From assembly GCA_012295275.1 (NCBI GenBank), contig CM022677.1, forward strand, positions 108,069 to 172,068: a stretch of 64,000 nucleotides of DNA, in the 5' to 3' direction. This document shows, in pieces, positions 11,171-25,499 of the stretch (position 1 is the first letter of the stretch; every line of letters starts with the position of its first letter). The notes beneath the pieces are model-generated. The model was not told the DNA's origin, searched no databases, and was given only the letters and a program-made list of their open reading frames with translations. Source of the stretch: Chrysomallon squamiferum. Lineage: Eukaryota > Mollusca > Gastropoda > Neomphalida > Peltospiridae. Made by a program: the position numbers and the translations under genes.

Positions 11171-13216
11171 ATGTTTAGAGCTGCCACTTACGCAAATTTA
11201 CCTCCATATGTGATATTGATATTGAAATTCTGCTTTGTTGTACGCTTTTTAATTAATCAAAGAAATCAGTTCAAAGAGAAACTCGATGTTTTGTTTATCA
11301 AGACTACAGTTAATTCCATGCATATCCGGTCTAAAAAAAAAAAAAAATATTGTTTATAAATACAAAATAGATATTGGCAAACTAAGGTAAGTCTTTACGT
11401 CCAATGTATCGAACTATGAGCAAATCTTTTATCTGAAATAAATATGTGAGATGCAATCATTAGTAGTGGCTCGTCTTATACCTTACAGTTTTTGTATTAT
11501 TTACTACTACTCAGCTACTGTACTAGTACTACCTAGTGAAGTTTCAGTGGTCAGTTATAAACAATAAACAGTTGTGTGGAGTACAATTTACTGTAATAGT
11601 TCGACAGAACTGATGTAAATATGTTGCTGTTTGGGTTTGTTTTTATGTGTACCTAAATAAAAAGTATATTAAATTGTTAGTAAAGTTAAAATTAGCCATA
11701 TTCTGATTTATTATTGCATGGATAATGTTAAGTTGTCATACGTTGTTACTTTCCTTCCCAGTGTAAAATAAATGGAAGGCAAGTTTGACAGAAGTGGCTA
11801 CCGTAAACACAGCTCTAGAATGTCATGTATCTAACTTTTTCATTCATGTATAGAGGTTCTATTACATTATAAATGTTTATCTTGTGATTCAAATAAAAAA
11901 TTATACAAAATGGTTAATTTTTCCAAATTTTTATTTGATTTGTTTATTCCCTGGTATTTGTAACTGACAAAAGTAGTAGTATTTCTATGCATCCTCTGAC
12001 AATGGGTCAAGATTACTGAAGACTAAAGTTACCACATTCCATTTTATATTTATGTTAATTTTCACATACTAATATTTTTAAGATATTTCTTCTTTTTTCT
12101 TTAATTCCAGAATTAGACAAATTGATTCAAGCCTATCAGGGACTCTGCTAGCTTTTAATATGTTTCTATGAGACACAATAGAAGCCTTGACAGAAAACAA
12201 CTGAGTTTAAGAACAAAATACCAAACTGAAATGCATTGCTTTTGTTTAAATATTACTTTCCACACTTATGTAATTATGACTGAATAATTTCTTAAGTGAT
12301 TTAGTGGTCAGCTATCTTATAGGGGCAAGAATAGCTAAAATGTCATTGAAGTTACAGTCCCAGATCATGTATGTATTGGTCAGTGTAATGAATTACAAAA
12401 GTGTTTATCTGATGCACTTTATTACATTAGTTATAAGCAGTTGTTTGTCATTTTGAATTGAAAAATATCTTATAATTTTCAGTAGATTTTTTTCATTTTC
12501 TAAACCTTGTCACACAGTTTTGTGTCACTGGTGTTACTAGAGGTGAATCTGTGAGTTGAGAAACAATAGCCACTCCTAGATGATCTTCCAACATATAGAT
12601 GTCAGAAAATAAGTAGTACATGCACAAGAATGACTCTGTTTTTCTCAAATATGTCAGTAAAATGAACTGATGGTTTATTCAGTCTCATTAGTGTTGTTGT
12701 CATAAACCTGGGTCACTTTGTCCTCTGTGGAGATGTCAGTCTTACAGTAGTTTTTATATTTAATCTTTCCGTGTCAATGCGTCTGTTATTGAATTGTTTG
12801 ATAATATTTATTTTCTTATTTATTATATTGAATATTTTAATTTACACTTACTTTTTATTACAAGAAAAATGAAAGTTGAATAGTTAACTTGTATCTATGT
12901 GAGCTCTTGTTTTATAATTAAAGCTACATTGTTTTTGTATTTTCTTTATTTAATATTCAATGATAATTAATACCCTTCATTGACATTAAAATTGAAGAGT
13001 AAATTGCAGATATATAAACATTTTCTAACTTAAGTAGCATCATAAACTTACAAAGGGAAAACAACACAACGCAACCTAGAAACCTTTCCACTTTAATCCA
13101 AGAATATAACTAATTTCATGTTAGAAAAACAAATCCATTTGCCTATAAAAATATTTCCATATTATTACTGAAGTTGCTATTATACTTAATATTTTAATTC
13201 TCTTTTTCATCTGTAG

Positions 13217-13328
13217 GAACTCAGAAGTTAGGCAAATGAAATTCTTGATTATATGGACATCCTTGGAAACCCTCTTCATCTTTTCAAAGATGTCACAGAA
13301 AGATCTCTGGTGTCATTAATGGAAACGT
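13217..13328 (+). other. Exon-like block in duplicated unit, unassigned
   Basis: One frame reads NEILDYMDILGNPLHLFKDV followed by TERSLVSLMET, ending at a donor-like AAAC/GTGAGT. The second copy at about 28960-29050 keeps the same frame with a few substitutions (NEILDYMDIPGNPLRLFNYV, then TERSLTSLME), which supports past coding function. I do not recognise the family. It lies upstream of the MULE relic and may belong to the same element or to a host gene that was duplicated. Confidence 0.4.
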
Positions 13329-13999
13329 GAGTGGATTTCCTAGAAATGTTGTCATGGTGTTTCTAATTCTGCAGCAAAGTTAGTTGTGGCAGTTCCCTGT
13401 ATTACCTCTCTTTGAGGGAATGATATTTCATTTAATCAGAAATCAAAGTTTTAAGTCTTTTTATTCAAATTCAGTTTACTGTAATTTTACAACAATGTAA
13501 ATAAAATGATATAAAAGCTTATGATTTTAAATCATGACTAGAAAATTATGTTACAAAATTACTCAATACTTCTGTTGTTTTAATGACCGTAGAAATGCAA
13601 ATTTGCCTTCATTGAATGAACTGTTTTATATTGTTAAACAAAGAAACATTTATTTAAGTATTTTGTTAACTTGTTGTGGTAATTGATGCAGTATTTTTCT
13701 CCAAAAGCAAAATCAAAGAAACTATCATACATTAATATTAGCATAATATTTCTTCTTGTTTTTACTATTATTACTCTTTTTTCTTCTTTATTTACTTATT
13801 GTTTTTTTCTTTCCTTTTATTTTCTCTTTTTTATGAAATTCATAAATTGTAAATTATTTCAGGATTATGAATATTTTGTACAGGTAGCAGTTCTATATCT
13901 GACAGGTACAGTCTCCATGGTGACCAGTACTCTCAGGTGAACTAAGAAAAAAGGGAGAGAATGCAGCAGGTTTTAAGAGTGTGATATGAAACACTGGTT

Positions 14000-14285
14000 T
14001 TACAATCTTCATGCAGAATTCCAGGACATCATGTACCTGTTGTTTAAATGCTCCTTCAAAACAAGACTCAAGCTACGTATGTCTCAGTCTTTCAACTCTT
14101 GAAGATTGAAGCAGAAAAACACTTCAAGCTGAAGCCACAGATTATCTAGATTGACATTGAGAAAGCTGTCTCCAGTGCAACAATGAAAGAGTTCAAGGAG
14201 ATGTTTTTTCAGCACTGCCCAAGCTCTGTGGAGGAAGATTCAGCATATTGGTCATACAAAGAATATTCTGGTAACAGTAGTGTAA
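14000..14285 (+). pseudogene. MULE-type transposase relic, copy B
   Basis: Translation in the plus direction with frame changes gives GHHVPVV-stop-MLLQNKTQATYV, then LLKIEAEKHFKLKPQII-stop-IDIEKAVSSA, and after a frameshift RCFFSTAQALWRKIQHIG. This follows the MULE transposase catalytic-domain pattern (H-x-x-P-x-x-Y-x-L-L-P-x-K-T...Y, then a D-F-E-x-A block, then G-C-F-F-H-x-x-Q-A-L-W-R-K-I-Q). Here the D-F-E is DIE, the Cys-x2-His becomes CFFST, and stops interrupt it. It is about 90 residues of a domain normally near 100, without a FLYWCH zinc finger or terminal inverted repeats that I could see. Dead; related to copy C at 29734-30000. Confidence 0.82.
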
Positions 14286-14834
14286 GATGAAGAATCACCT
14301 AGTTAAAGTTGTTAGTGTTTAGGTAAAAAAATGTGTACATTGTTTCTTTACTAATCATAGTTTTCTTTCTTAATATACTAACAGATTAGTCTTGAAGTTT
14401 TCATTTATATATATTCTATAAAAAGTTTTTATTTATATATATTCTATAAAAAGTTTTTATATCTTCAGTTATTTTACACCTAATAACAAACTACATTACA
14501 GTACGAATTAAAAAATATAAATAAATAAATAAATAAAATAATTATTTATTATTTTTATTTACTGTTTTATTTGTTTTATGTTGATTTAATTATTCTTCTG
14601 AGGATTTAGATGTTAGATTAAAATAAACTAATGTACTAGTAATTATATTAATTCACAGTGTAGGAAAACTATGTTCATTCTGGTGAAAATACTCTTTATT
14701 AACGTTTAATATCTTTTTATTATTATTTTTTTTAATTTTTTTTAATTTATTAAACATGATTTTTTTAAGTTTTAGTTGTAGAGTTCATAACGGTTAATAA
14801 TGAAATTTAATCAAAAATAGTTTTATTTATTACA

Positions 14835-15050
14835 GGGATTCTTGAAAGGAACTGGATGATAATGGAGTTATTGAAACTGTGTTCAAGTCTGTTTCAGCAA
14901 TGTTTGATTTGACGTCTGCTCTAAATTCCAATCACAGACAGAACCCAGCTTGACTCCATCCCCAGAGATGTTGCTGTGTCCTGGTGGGTTGCTTCCAGCA
15001 TATTCAAGTCCACAAACAGAGTTCAGCAGCTGCAGTTGTCAGTGGTAACA
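14835..15050 (+). other. Exon-like block shared by both long duplicated copies
   Basis: Starts after TTATTACAG and is less AT-rich than its surroundings; copy C has the same block at about 30430-30620. No single frame is open throughout: part reads DSIPRDVAVSWWVASSIFKS, other parts need frame changes or contain stops. I cannot assign it. The 3' end (CAGTTGTCAGTGGTAA) is the start of the 77-bp tandem repeat in copy B. Confidence 0.4.
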
Positions 15051-15341
15051 TTTTTACTCACAGTTTTAATATGTTGATGATACACAACACAACTGAGAGG
15101 TAAGCTGCTCAGTTGTCAGTGGTAATATTTTTACTCACAGTTTTAATATGTTGATGATACACAACACAACTGAGAGATGAGCTACTCAGTTGTCAGTGGT
15201 AATATTTTTACTCACAGTTTTAATATGTTGATGATACACAACACAACTGAGAGATGAGCTACTCAGTTGTCAGTGGTAATATTTTTACTCACAGTTTTAA
15301 TATGTTGATCTTACACAACTGAGAGGTAAGCTACTCAGTTG
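15033..15341 (+). repeat. 77-bp tandem repeat, four copies
   Basis: Units beginning CAGTTGTCAGTGGTAA start at 15033, 15110, 15187 and 15264, an exact 77-bp spacing; the fourth unit is a few bases short. Copy C of the duplicated unit has only one copy (about 30605-30675), so the array arose in copy B after the duplication, or collapsed in C. Confidence 0.93.
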
Positions 15342-15497
15342 CTGTTATTATAGATGAACAACGCACATGACAACATACACACCAGAATGTTCTCATAAAT
15401 GTATTTTGTTATATATATTTTCAACTTACTTTTTTATTTTGTTGAGATTTTAGGTTTTAAAATTATTATTTTTATTATTACTGTTGTTGTTTTTCAT

Positions 15498-15528
<31 letters not shown>

Positions 15529-17580
15529 TTTGTTTAGTTTGTTGTTGTTATACTTATTAATATTTGTTTAAATTAAGTGGAATTTATTTGTAATAAATAT
15601 TTAAAATGTTTTTTTTTATTTTCAGTGTTATTACAGAAGATTGACTGTACTGGAGCAGTGCTGGAGAAAAAGTTCATATTTTCTCTGATGACATGAAAAC
15701 ATGTTTACTTTCGAAGCTGTTTTCATTAATACAACATAATTAATTGACATTCATTACATGTAGGTTTTTCAGGCCCTGTGTGTAAAAAGATGAACATGAA
15801 ATGAGTAAAAAGAACTTGATATGATTTTTTCTTTTTTTTTCTGTTACTAACTAGACTTGCTGAAGAAATAATTAAGTCAAAACTAATCCCATTTGAATCA
15901 TATCTAAACTTCAGTTTACATGTCAAAAACTGAATAATCCACATTAATATAGTTTATACAACACTGAACATTATTTTTATTTTAATTATAACTTCTACAT
16001 TTTTTTTCTTCAGGTCTTTTATATTATTTTTTTTATCATGACCTTGGTTTGAAAATGAAAGAAAACACGTGAGCAGTGACATACTCTGATTCTAAAAGAC
16101 TTGTGAAATTTGCCTCCAAGTTCAAGTTTGCTGATCATACTGATGTAAGAAAACAGAAAATGAACCACCTCAATAACAAATATAAGGATCTGAATGTTTG
16201 AATAAATGGAAAGTTTTTAGAAAGTTCCTCATCAAAATAATTTTTTAAAAACATTACTTCTACGAATCATGGACTGTTCTTATTGAAGAATGTATAATAT
16301 TGTGATATGAATTTAGATTCAGTCACCGGGTTGTTGATGAAAGATATAATCAGATGTAGACAGTACACAGAATGTTTGTACCAGACACAGCACCAAGTAC
16401 AGTCAAGTCTGTGAAAAATAATTTATTTAAAAAAAAAGACTAATCTTAAAAATCCTTAATTACTGCAAATTTTATAGGTCAAGGGACATAATTTTTTTAA
16501 ATAATTTATTTATTTGTTTATTTTTTATAATTAATAATCTAGTTATAATCCAAATGTAAAATAACAAAGAATATCAAGATTTCTGGAAAAGATTTATATA
16601 AAAAAAAAAAGGATGTTAATAAAACATAAGGTGGAAGAAGAAATGTGTTTTGTAAGTTTTATTCTTCAGAAATTTATTTATGAATAATTTGCAGATTACA
16701 TTATCTGTGAAGCTGTTTCTTTTTTTAATTTGTTTATAACCAAATGATATTTTTATTGTATTAATATACATTTATTGACAAATCAGAAATCTTCGTACTT
16801 TTGTATTTTATAGCACTCTCAGCTCTTTAAAATCTTATGAAACGTTTTAAATAATTTTAATTTGAAAATTCAGAAATATTTTATACAATGTTTTTCAAAA
16901 TATTTGATTACGGAATTTGCTACAGTATTTCATAAATTATCTTTTTCACAAGAAAAAATAGTTTTGATGTTGATCTTTGCTTTCTTATTCAAATAAATAT
17001 TTCAAATTATTATTGTTTTTACTTATATATTTTTAGCTTCCATTCTCATCTACTTGAGAAAACATTTCTGAAGAGTTAGGAATATTTGTATGTATTGTTT
17101 GGATTATAAGGTAATAAAATCAACAGTAGCAGTAGTATTACAGGAAATAGCAGTAATAGCAAAAGAAATAATAGTATCAGTGGTAATACATGAAATAGTA
17201 ATAGCGATAGAAATAACAGTAGCAGCAGAAATGTATGAAATAGTAGCAGTAGTAATATATATCTATACGATTTATGGGATGGGAACTGATCAATGAGAAC
17301 TTGAGTGTCTTAAGGTCTAAAATAATGTTATTGTAAGAAGGCAAATAAATAAAGCCCAGAGTTGTCGTTTTATGAACCATGATTTTAACCTACACAAGAG
17401 GTAACTCAATGTAAGGATACTCTGGTGAATATTCTCATTAACAACAATACCTCTCCACTTAGTGCATCTGTGAAGACGTCCTCTGTTTAGTTTCAGAGAG
17501 AGAACGTTTCCGAATTTTATATAAATAAATATATATATGTGTGTGTGTGTGCGTGTCTGTGTGTATAAAATACTACAGAG

Positions 17581-17584
<4 letters not shown>

Positions 17585-17673
<89 letters not shown>
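17585..17673. repeat. (GA)n microsatellite
   Basis: Uninterrupted GA array of about 89 bp following a short TG/TA tract. Confidence 0.97.
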
Positions 17674-17676
<3 letters not shown>

Positions 17677-17909
17677 GTCATAAGAGTCGATATATAAATT
17701 GAAAAGATACCCATCTTTTAAACCCCCAGCAGAAATTGGAATATCAGGTCTGTACTCTTATCAACTCACTGTATTGTTAGAAAATTACTTATAACAGTGA
17801 CATATTATTATTAGACATTCTGATTCTTTTCTGTTGTCGTATAAGTCATATAGACATGAATATAAACCTTTCTTAAAAATAGTAATATTCAACTATCTTC
17901 ATTATTTTT

Positions 17910-17982
17910 TTCCGTTTTCATGGCAACAGTAGTAGACAATATACATCAATACGTCATCTAAATTACATATTCTATTGATGGA

Positions 17983-18073
<91 letters not shown>

Positions 18074-18163
18074 ATTAGTCTTGAAATACATGTCTACTAC
18101 TGTTGCCATGAAAACGGAATAAATGAACGTCATCTCAGTTACATGTTTCGTCCATCAATAGAA
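17910..18163. repeat. Perfect 29-bp inverted repeat flanking a (TA)n array
   Basis: The 29 bases at 17910-17938 (core TTTTCATGGCAACAGTAGTA) are the exact reverse complement of 18091-18119. A 13-bp pair (17970-17982 and 18151-18163) is also exactly inverted. Between them are 86 bp of TA at 17985-18070. The order is A, B, (TA)n, A', B', with both pairs offset by 181 bp, so the two stems cannot nest. A third element, ACGTCATCT..TTACAT, is directly repeated at 17951 and 18127. This looks like a small non-autonomous foldback element with a TA-microsatellite core, or a rearrangement at a TA tract. Confidence 0.85.
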
Positions 18164-18248
18164 CATTGAAGAATCTGAAATGTAATAATTACAGCTATAT
18201 TTGCCAATTAAACTCTGGAGCAATAGTTTTGAGGAGCGTTTGTATGAC

Positions 18249-18324
18249 AGAATGATCTGGTGACAGACATCTAGCGGTAAGGTTCAAACCGCTTTGCCAG
18301 ATAACTAGAGTCCCTTTCCTTTGT
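18249..18324 (+). repeat. Dispersed repeat core, copy 1
   Basis: The block starting ACAGAATGATCTGGTGACAG and running through CTAGCGG and AAGGTTCAA to AGTTCC/TTTCCTTT recurs at 46621-46699 in the same orientation with about 80 percent identity by eye. GGTTCAAACC resembles a pol III B box, so a tRNA-derived SINE is possible, but I see no A box or tail. Confidence 0.6.
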
Positions 18325-18443
18325 GAATAAAACAACGGATTTTTATTATTTTTTTATTTTTATTTATACGTTTTATTTATTTATTTCTATGGCCACTGAA
18401 CATTCAGTAAGTGTTCAGGTTGGACCTGTAGAACTACTTACAC

Positions 18444-18466
<23 letters not shown>

Positions 18467-18516
<50 letters not shown>
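18467..18516. repeat. (TG)n microsatellite
   Basis: TA repeat followed by about 46 bp of TG. Confidence 0.95.
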
Positions 18517-18849
18517 CTTCTCCTTGTATAACCGTTATGTGATTGTTGACACAAATTATTTAAGCACTATACTGTTATAATGATTATATATATATATATA
18601 TATGCATACAGGGATCCTTATCGGAGACCAGAGAGTCAAGTCAACTGAGCTATTAACCTGCCCGAAACAGACATATATTACATCTGACTGGAATGTCTAT
18701 CACAGAGGTAAAGCGTACATAGAGTGATTTGTGTCCTTCTAACAAAACACTACGAATATGTTCTGTGTATAAGGCACATCAAATATATACAAATCATTCT
18801 TATGGAGTAACTTTAGTGACACTCACAGGGATTGAACCACCAAATTTGG

Positions 18850-20045
<1,196 letters not shown>

Positions 20046-21590
20046 TTATAACAGTAAAAATAACAAACCAGGTATTTGTCCCATATCCACACATGTACGA
20101 CCAAGTTTTCTGTGATTGTGTTTAGATTTGTGTGAGTTAGAAAATCTACAAACAAAAGAGTCTACAACAATTTCTGATTTACCACAAAATCCCCAACGTG
20201 TGACTTCTCTCTTAACATGAACAAACAAGCTGTACTCAGTGTCTTTAGTAATCTTCACTGGACGTCTGAACACGACGTCATACAACCCATCCATGTCAGA
20301 CACGACTTGTTCATATCTCTGTGTTAGTGTGGACCCGTCCAGTATTTCGTCTGTTCTTGTGTTAGTGACGAAGGCGCTGATGTCGTAGTTTTGTGGTCTA
20401 CGGTAACCGTACACCTGAAATCCGCGAAGTAAAGCGTTTTTGTTGACAGAGAAAGTAATGGATTCATCTTTATTAGCAGAAAATGGGAAACAAACACCAG
20501 ATACTGTACCACAAAACCTCTTTACTTTTATCTGTGTTTTACGAATCACTCCAGTTCTAATGTTTGAGTTAAAAGGTGAAACATCTTCATCACTGCTCAC
20601 CAAGTGTTTCAAAATCTTCTGTTTTTCTGTCTCAGTGAGTATGTGAGTGGGTGTGACGTGTTTAACAAAATACGTCTGATCGAGTAATGGATAACGCACG
20701 TGCTTCACGACCTCTCCCAGTGCTTCGCGTATGTTTTTTTCGCTCGTCTTCTTCCCTTGCTTCCTGCACGCGCTGTCAGCCCACTTCAGGGCGGCTTCGA
20801 AAACATTTTTCTCGTCTGCTGTCAGTTCGTCTGATCGTACGATCTCAACCAGACATTCGTTACAAAGATCGGTGACTTCATCTGACTTCAAAACTTCGTC
20901 GCCATTTTTAAAAATGTAGTCCAGAGTGATTTTCCTTAGATCATGTTCATCAAACAGGTGAGCTTGTTCAAGCACGACGCACGCATTCTGTGATGACAAC
21001 GACGACTCCAAATATTTGGCGCACTGATGTTCAAGAGTTGTGATGAAGTACTTCTTCGATAGATACAGCAGACCGGTGACGTTGTCGCCTGTTAGGACGA
21101 CGTCATCCGTATAAAGATATCTGTATAAAAGAAGTAGAGTAAGATTTTAAAATGTGAGAAAACTATTTCAGATCAATTAATTGGAAATTAATTAGATTAC
21201 TTACAAAAACTGAATTGTTGTCAACGTTTCTGTTTGTCTGTATGTCTCTCTTCCTCACTGTGTTTCCATGTCTGTCTGTGTGTGTATGTGTGTGTGTGCG
21301 TCTGTATGTGCATGTGCGTGTGTTTTAACATACTTTAAAAACTCCGAGAAGATTTCTGCCTTCACATCCGGTACTTTGATATTTGTTTCTTCGCGAAGTT
21401 CTCCAGTGAACATCTGACTGAAAACTTCGCTTCGAATAATCAAGATAAAACGGTGAGCATCGACAGCCGTTTTATGTTCACCAACCAAAAATCTGACGTC
21501 CGTGTCAGTTCTTGTACGAAAAACGTGTTCAATGCATTGCATCAGATTCTTCCCTGTCTGCCAACTTGAGATTGTACATGAGGTGGCCAT
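20046..21590 (-). CDS. BTB-BACK-PHR domain protein, BTBD3/BTBD6 type, 443 aa, two exons
   Basis: Family members are Cullin-3 ubiquitin-ligase adaptors or regulators of neuronal and muscle differentiation. Exon 1 is 21334-21590 and exon 2 is 20046-21120; donor AA/GTATGT and acceptor TTATACAG/ATAT join in phase to restore EFLKYLYTDDV. The spliced frame is 1332 nt with no stop. BTB is at about residues 25-122 (RTDTDVRFLVGEHKTAVDAH, SEVFSQMFTGEL), BACK at about 125-250 (DYIFKNGDEVLKSDEVTDLC, FEAALKWA) and PHR at about 285-443 (FSVNKNALLRGFQVYGYR, WGFCGKSEIVVDSFVCRF, ending GQIPGLLF). I chose the ATG at 21590 because reading upstream enters an AAT microsatellite that would encode poly-Leu, and MATSC-SWQTGKNLMQCIEHV is the usual family N terminus. 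Slightly shorter than vertebrate BTBD6 owing to a shorter N terminus. Best intact gene of the window; its codon composition is clearly GC-richer than its flanks. Confidence 0.93.
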
Positions 21591-21599
21591 GTTTTCACT

Positions 21600-21631
21600 A
21601 CAAACACAGAATAATATCAATAGTAGTAGTA

Positions 21632-21689
<58 letters not shown>

Positions 21690-21795
21690 CAATAGCAATA
21701 ACAATAACAGTAATAATAATAACAATAACAATAACAATTACTAACAACAACAACAATAATAATAATAATAATAGTAATAATAATAATAAGAAGAA
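21600..21795. repeat. Compound (AAT)n/(AAC)n microsatellite upstream of the BTB gene
   Basis: About 190 bp of AAT, AAC, AGT and AAG triplets starting only some 10-30 bp upstream of the ATG at 21590. It therefore occupies the 5' untranslated region or proximal promoter. Poly-Leu, poly-Ile, poly-Asn and poly-Tyr frames over it are not proteins. Confidence 0.95.
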
Positions 21796-22100
21796 CAACA
21801 ACAATTCCTATGGAAAGAAATAAATAAATAGCACATAACATTTTTAAAAAAGTTAAATTTAATTTGAATAATGAAAGTAATTAGTTAGAAATTAGTAATA
21901 ATAAAAATAAATAAAAAGTAAAGTAACAAAAGAAAAATCAAATAAATGTCAATCAGATAAAAATATAAAATCAAAAGCTCATTAATAATAATAAACACCA
22001 GCAATACGAACAGGAATCATAATTATAATTATACATAAATAAATAAAATGAATAAATAATAACTAAAACTGGAAAGTATTCCATCATTATGAGTTTGCAA

Positions 22101-23890
<1,790 letters not shown>

Positions 23891-23899
23891 ACCTAAAAT

Positions 23900-24010
23900 A
23901 TGGTTCACCTGGAGAAACATTTCAACAAGACACGAGGTGACAGTGGAGAGGAGCAGAAATTCAAACTTGGATCACAAGACGTTCTCCCCAGTATCGCTGT
24001 CACATCTTAA
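23900..24010 (+). other. Short reading frame in a GC-richer patch, unassigned
   Basis: ATG at 23900 opens a 36-codon frame (MVHLEKHFNKTRGDSGEEQK, then FKLGSQDVLPSIAVTS) in a patch that is clearly richer in G and C than its surroundings. It is too short to call a gene and I recognise no motif; it may be part of a dispersed repeat or an exon. Confidence 0.2.
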
Positions 24011-24983
24011 ACAGCGCGCAGCTTGATACCAGAGTTTTCTTCCAACACTTTTCTTCTAATATCTCTTTTGTTGACGAACACAACAATCGCTGTTAGTTGT
24101 ATTAAATAGTTAGTTAGTATTATTGGCTACTACTGTCATTACTAATGTTATATATGTATTGCGTATAGGTCAAGGCGACAGGAGTTTGTGTGAGTGTGTG
24201 TGTAGACAAACAGGCATGCGCAAACAGACATACACACATATATCACAGTTACAGAACGCTCTATTACAAACAAACACAGCTAAATTAATTCTTTGTGTTA
24301 TTGCATGTTACTGAAATGGCCGAACTACTCTTAATGAAATTTCGAATACTGACAGAATAAACATGTATAGTTTAGTTATACAGAAATACAAATCAAATCA
24401 AATTTATTTTGAATATTTTTTTTTTTTAGAAATAATAGCATGACGAACAGATATAAAAGAATACAGTGCAAACAGTCAGAAATATAAGTATAATAAATAT
24501 AAAAATCGAGTAATGAAACAAGATTACACGTGTATTTGTGTGTGAGTGCGTGCGTCTGTGTGTGTATACATACATACAGACAATTTACAGCTGACAAGAA
24601 AACACTATTTGACACTAAAACATAATCACCATTAATTAGTCACTGAATTCCCCAAACACTGCACAAAATGATGAATCAGTTTTGGAAAATTAACTTTCTA
24701 CAAAACAAAACAAAAAATATAATAAAATAAAATAAAAAATAAAAAATCAGAATATAAATAAATAAATAAATAAATAATTCTGTATGGTCACTATAAGCAG
24801 AAGATCACAGATAGGCATACAAAATTAAATTATATAATACAGTTAAACAGAACCTGAATCATAATTTTAACTTTGAAAAAGGAATCCATTTATTCAGTGG
24901 AATTAGTAGGTGATTTAAAAAGTAACTGACACAAATACACGCTTTTGACAGCTTAGAAGTTTCTAGGTGAGAATCCCAGCCAG

Positions 24984-25499
24984 TCATTTAACCAAACCAA
25001 TTTGTAATATCGACGTTACTGTCAACGTCCGTTTCTGTGTTCAGGGTTGAGACGCCAATGTCAGATTCGTGTCTTTCGTCTTTACTTTGTCTGCTTTCAT
25101 TTATTTAAGCTTGTTCCTGTATTCCTCAGCACTTTGTCTTCGAAATCTATGTACATTTACGTGTATGTTACATCTTTTCAGATTTTCTGCTCGTTGTTTC
25201 ACTTGTTTTCGCCTGCTCGTTAGTTTCATACACCTGACTTTTCTTCATTTTCCTTTCCTCTTTACTGCATTCTTCTTCAATCTAATCTTCTTTTACTTTT
25301 GTTTCTTCATTGATGTTTCAAATTTCCGTTTCTTGTTGTGTGTCTCATTTTCGTTTTGTTCAGTATTTTCAGGATAATCGTCTATAAACTGAATGTCTGT
25401 AAAACCAACAAAATTGTCATCTGTCAACCCAGGTAACATTTTAACTATTTCTACGTCTGTTACGACATATTTGTCTCACGTTTCATTTTCTTCAGCCAT
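24984..25499 (-). pseudogene. Unassigned degraded coding tract with basic and acidic segments
   Basis: From an ATG at 25499 the minus strand can be read for 172 codons to the TGA at 24984 with five internal stops (TGA, TAA, TGA, TAA, TGA). It starts MAEENET-stop-DKYVVTDVEIV, continues DDNFVGFTDIQFIDDYPE, then a Lys/Arg-rich stretch (LTSRRKQVKQRAENLKR, VHRFRRQSAEEYRNKLK). Near 25095 another frame becomes the more protein-like one (NESRQSKDERHESDIGVS, then DVDSNVDITNWFG-stop), so a frameshift is likely there. Acidic N terminus, strongly basic middle and acidic C terminus would suit a nuclear or nucleic-acid-binding protein, but I recognise no family. The base composition differs from the AT-rich flanks, which supports former coding use. 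Confidence 0.5.

Larger units (their letters stand above)
11690..17330. repeat. Duplicated unit, copy B (5.6 kb)
   Basis: This unit matches 27175-34080 in the same orientation, about 15.5 kb away. Shared landmarks in order: CATATTCTGATTTA-TATTGCATGGAT; TCTGATTTCTAAATC-type blocks; the ACTTTCCACACTTTTGTA block near 12255; the possible exon near 13220; the ATTGATGCAGTATTT block near 13685; the MULE transposase relic at about 14000-14285; the CATCCCCAGAGATGTTGCTG block near 14958; a CTGATGACATGAAAAC block near 15684; and the TTTGCCTCCAAGTTC block near 16110. The far end carries GGGATGGGAACTGA near 17280. Identity by eye is high but with many indels. Copy B lacks a 1.25-kb segment that copy C has, and carries a local expansion of a 77-bp unit. 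Confidence 0.9.

Noticed and set aside
20440-20919. Plus-strand ORFs over the BTB gene
   Set aside because: Shadows of the minus-strand BACK-PHR exon, which has clear domain similarity.
21255-21841. Poly-Leu, poly-Ile, poly-Asn and poly-Tyr frames upstream of the BTB gene
   Set aside because: Products of AAT/AAC triplet repeats; only the part from the ATG at 21590 onward is the real BTB exon.
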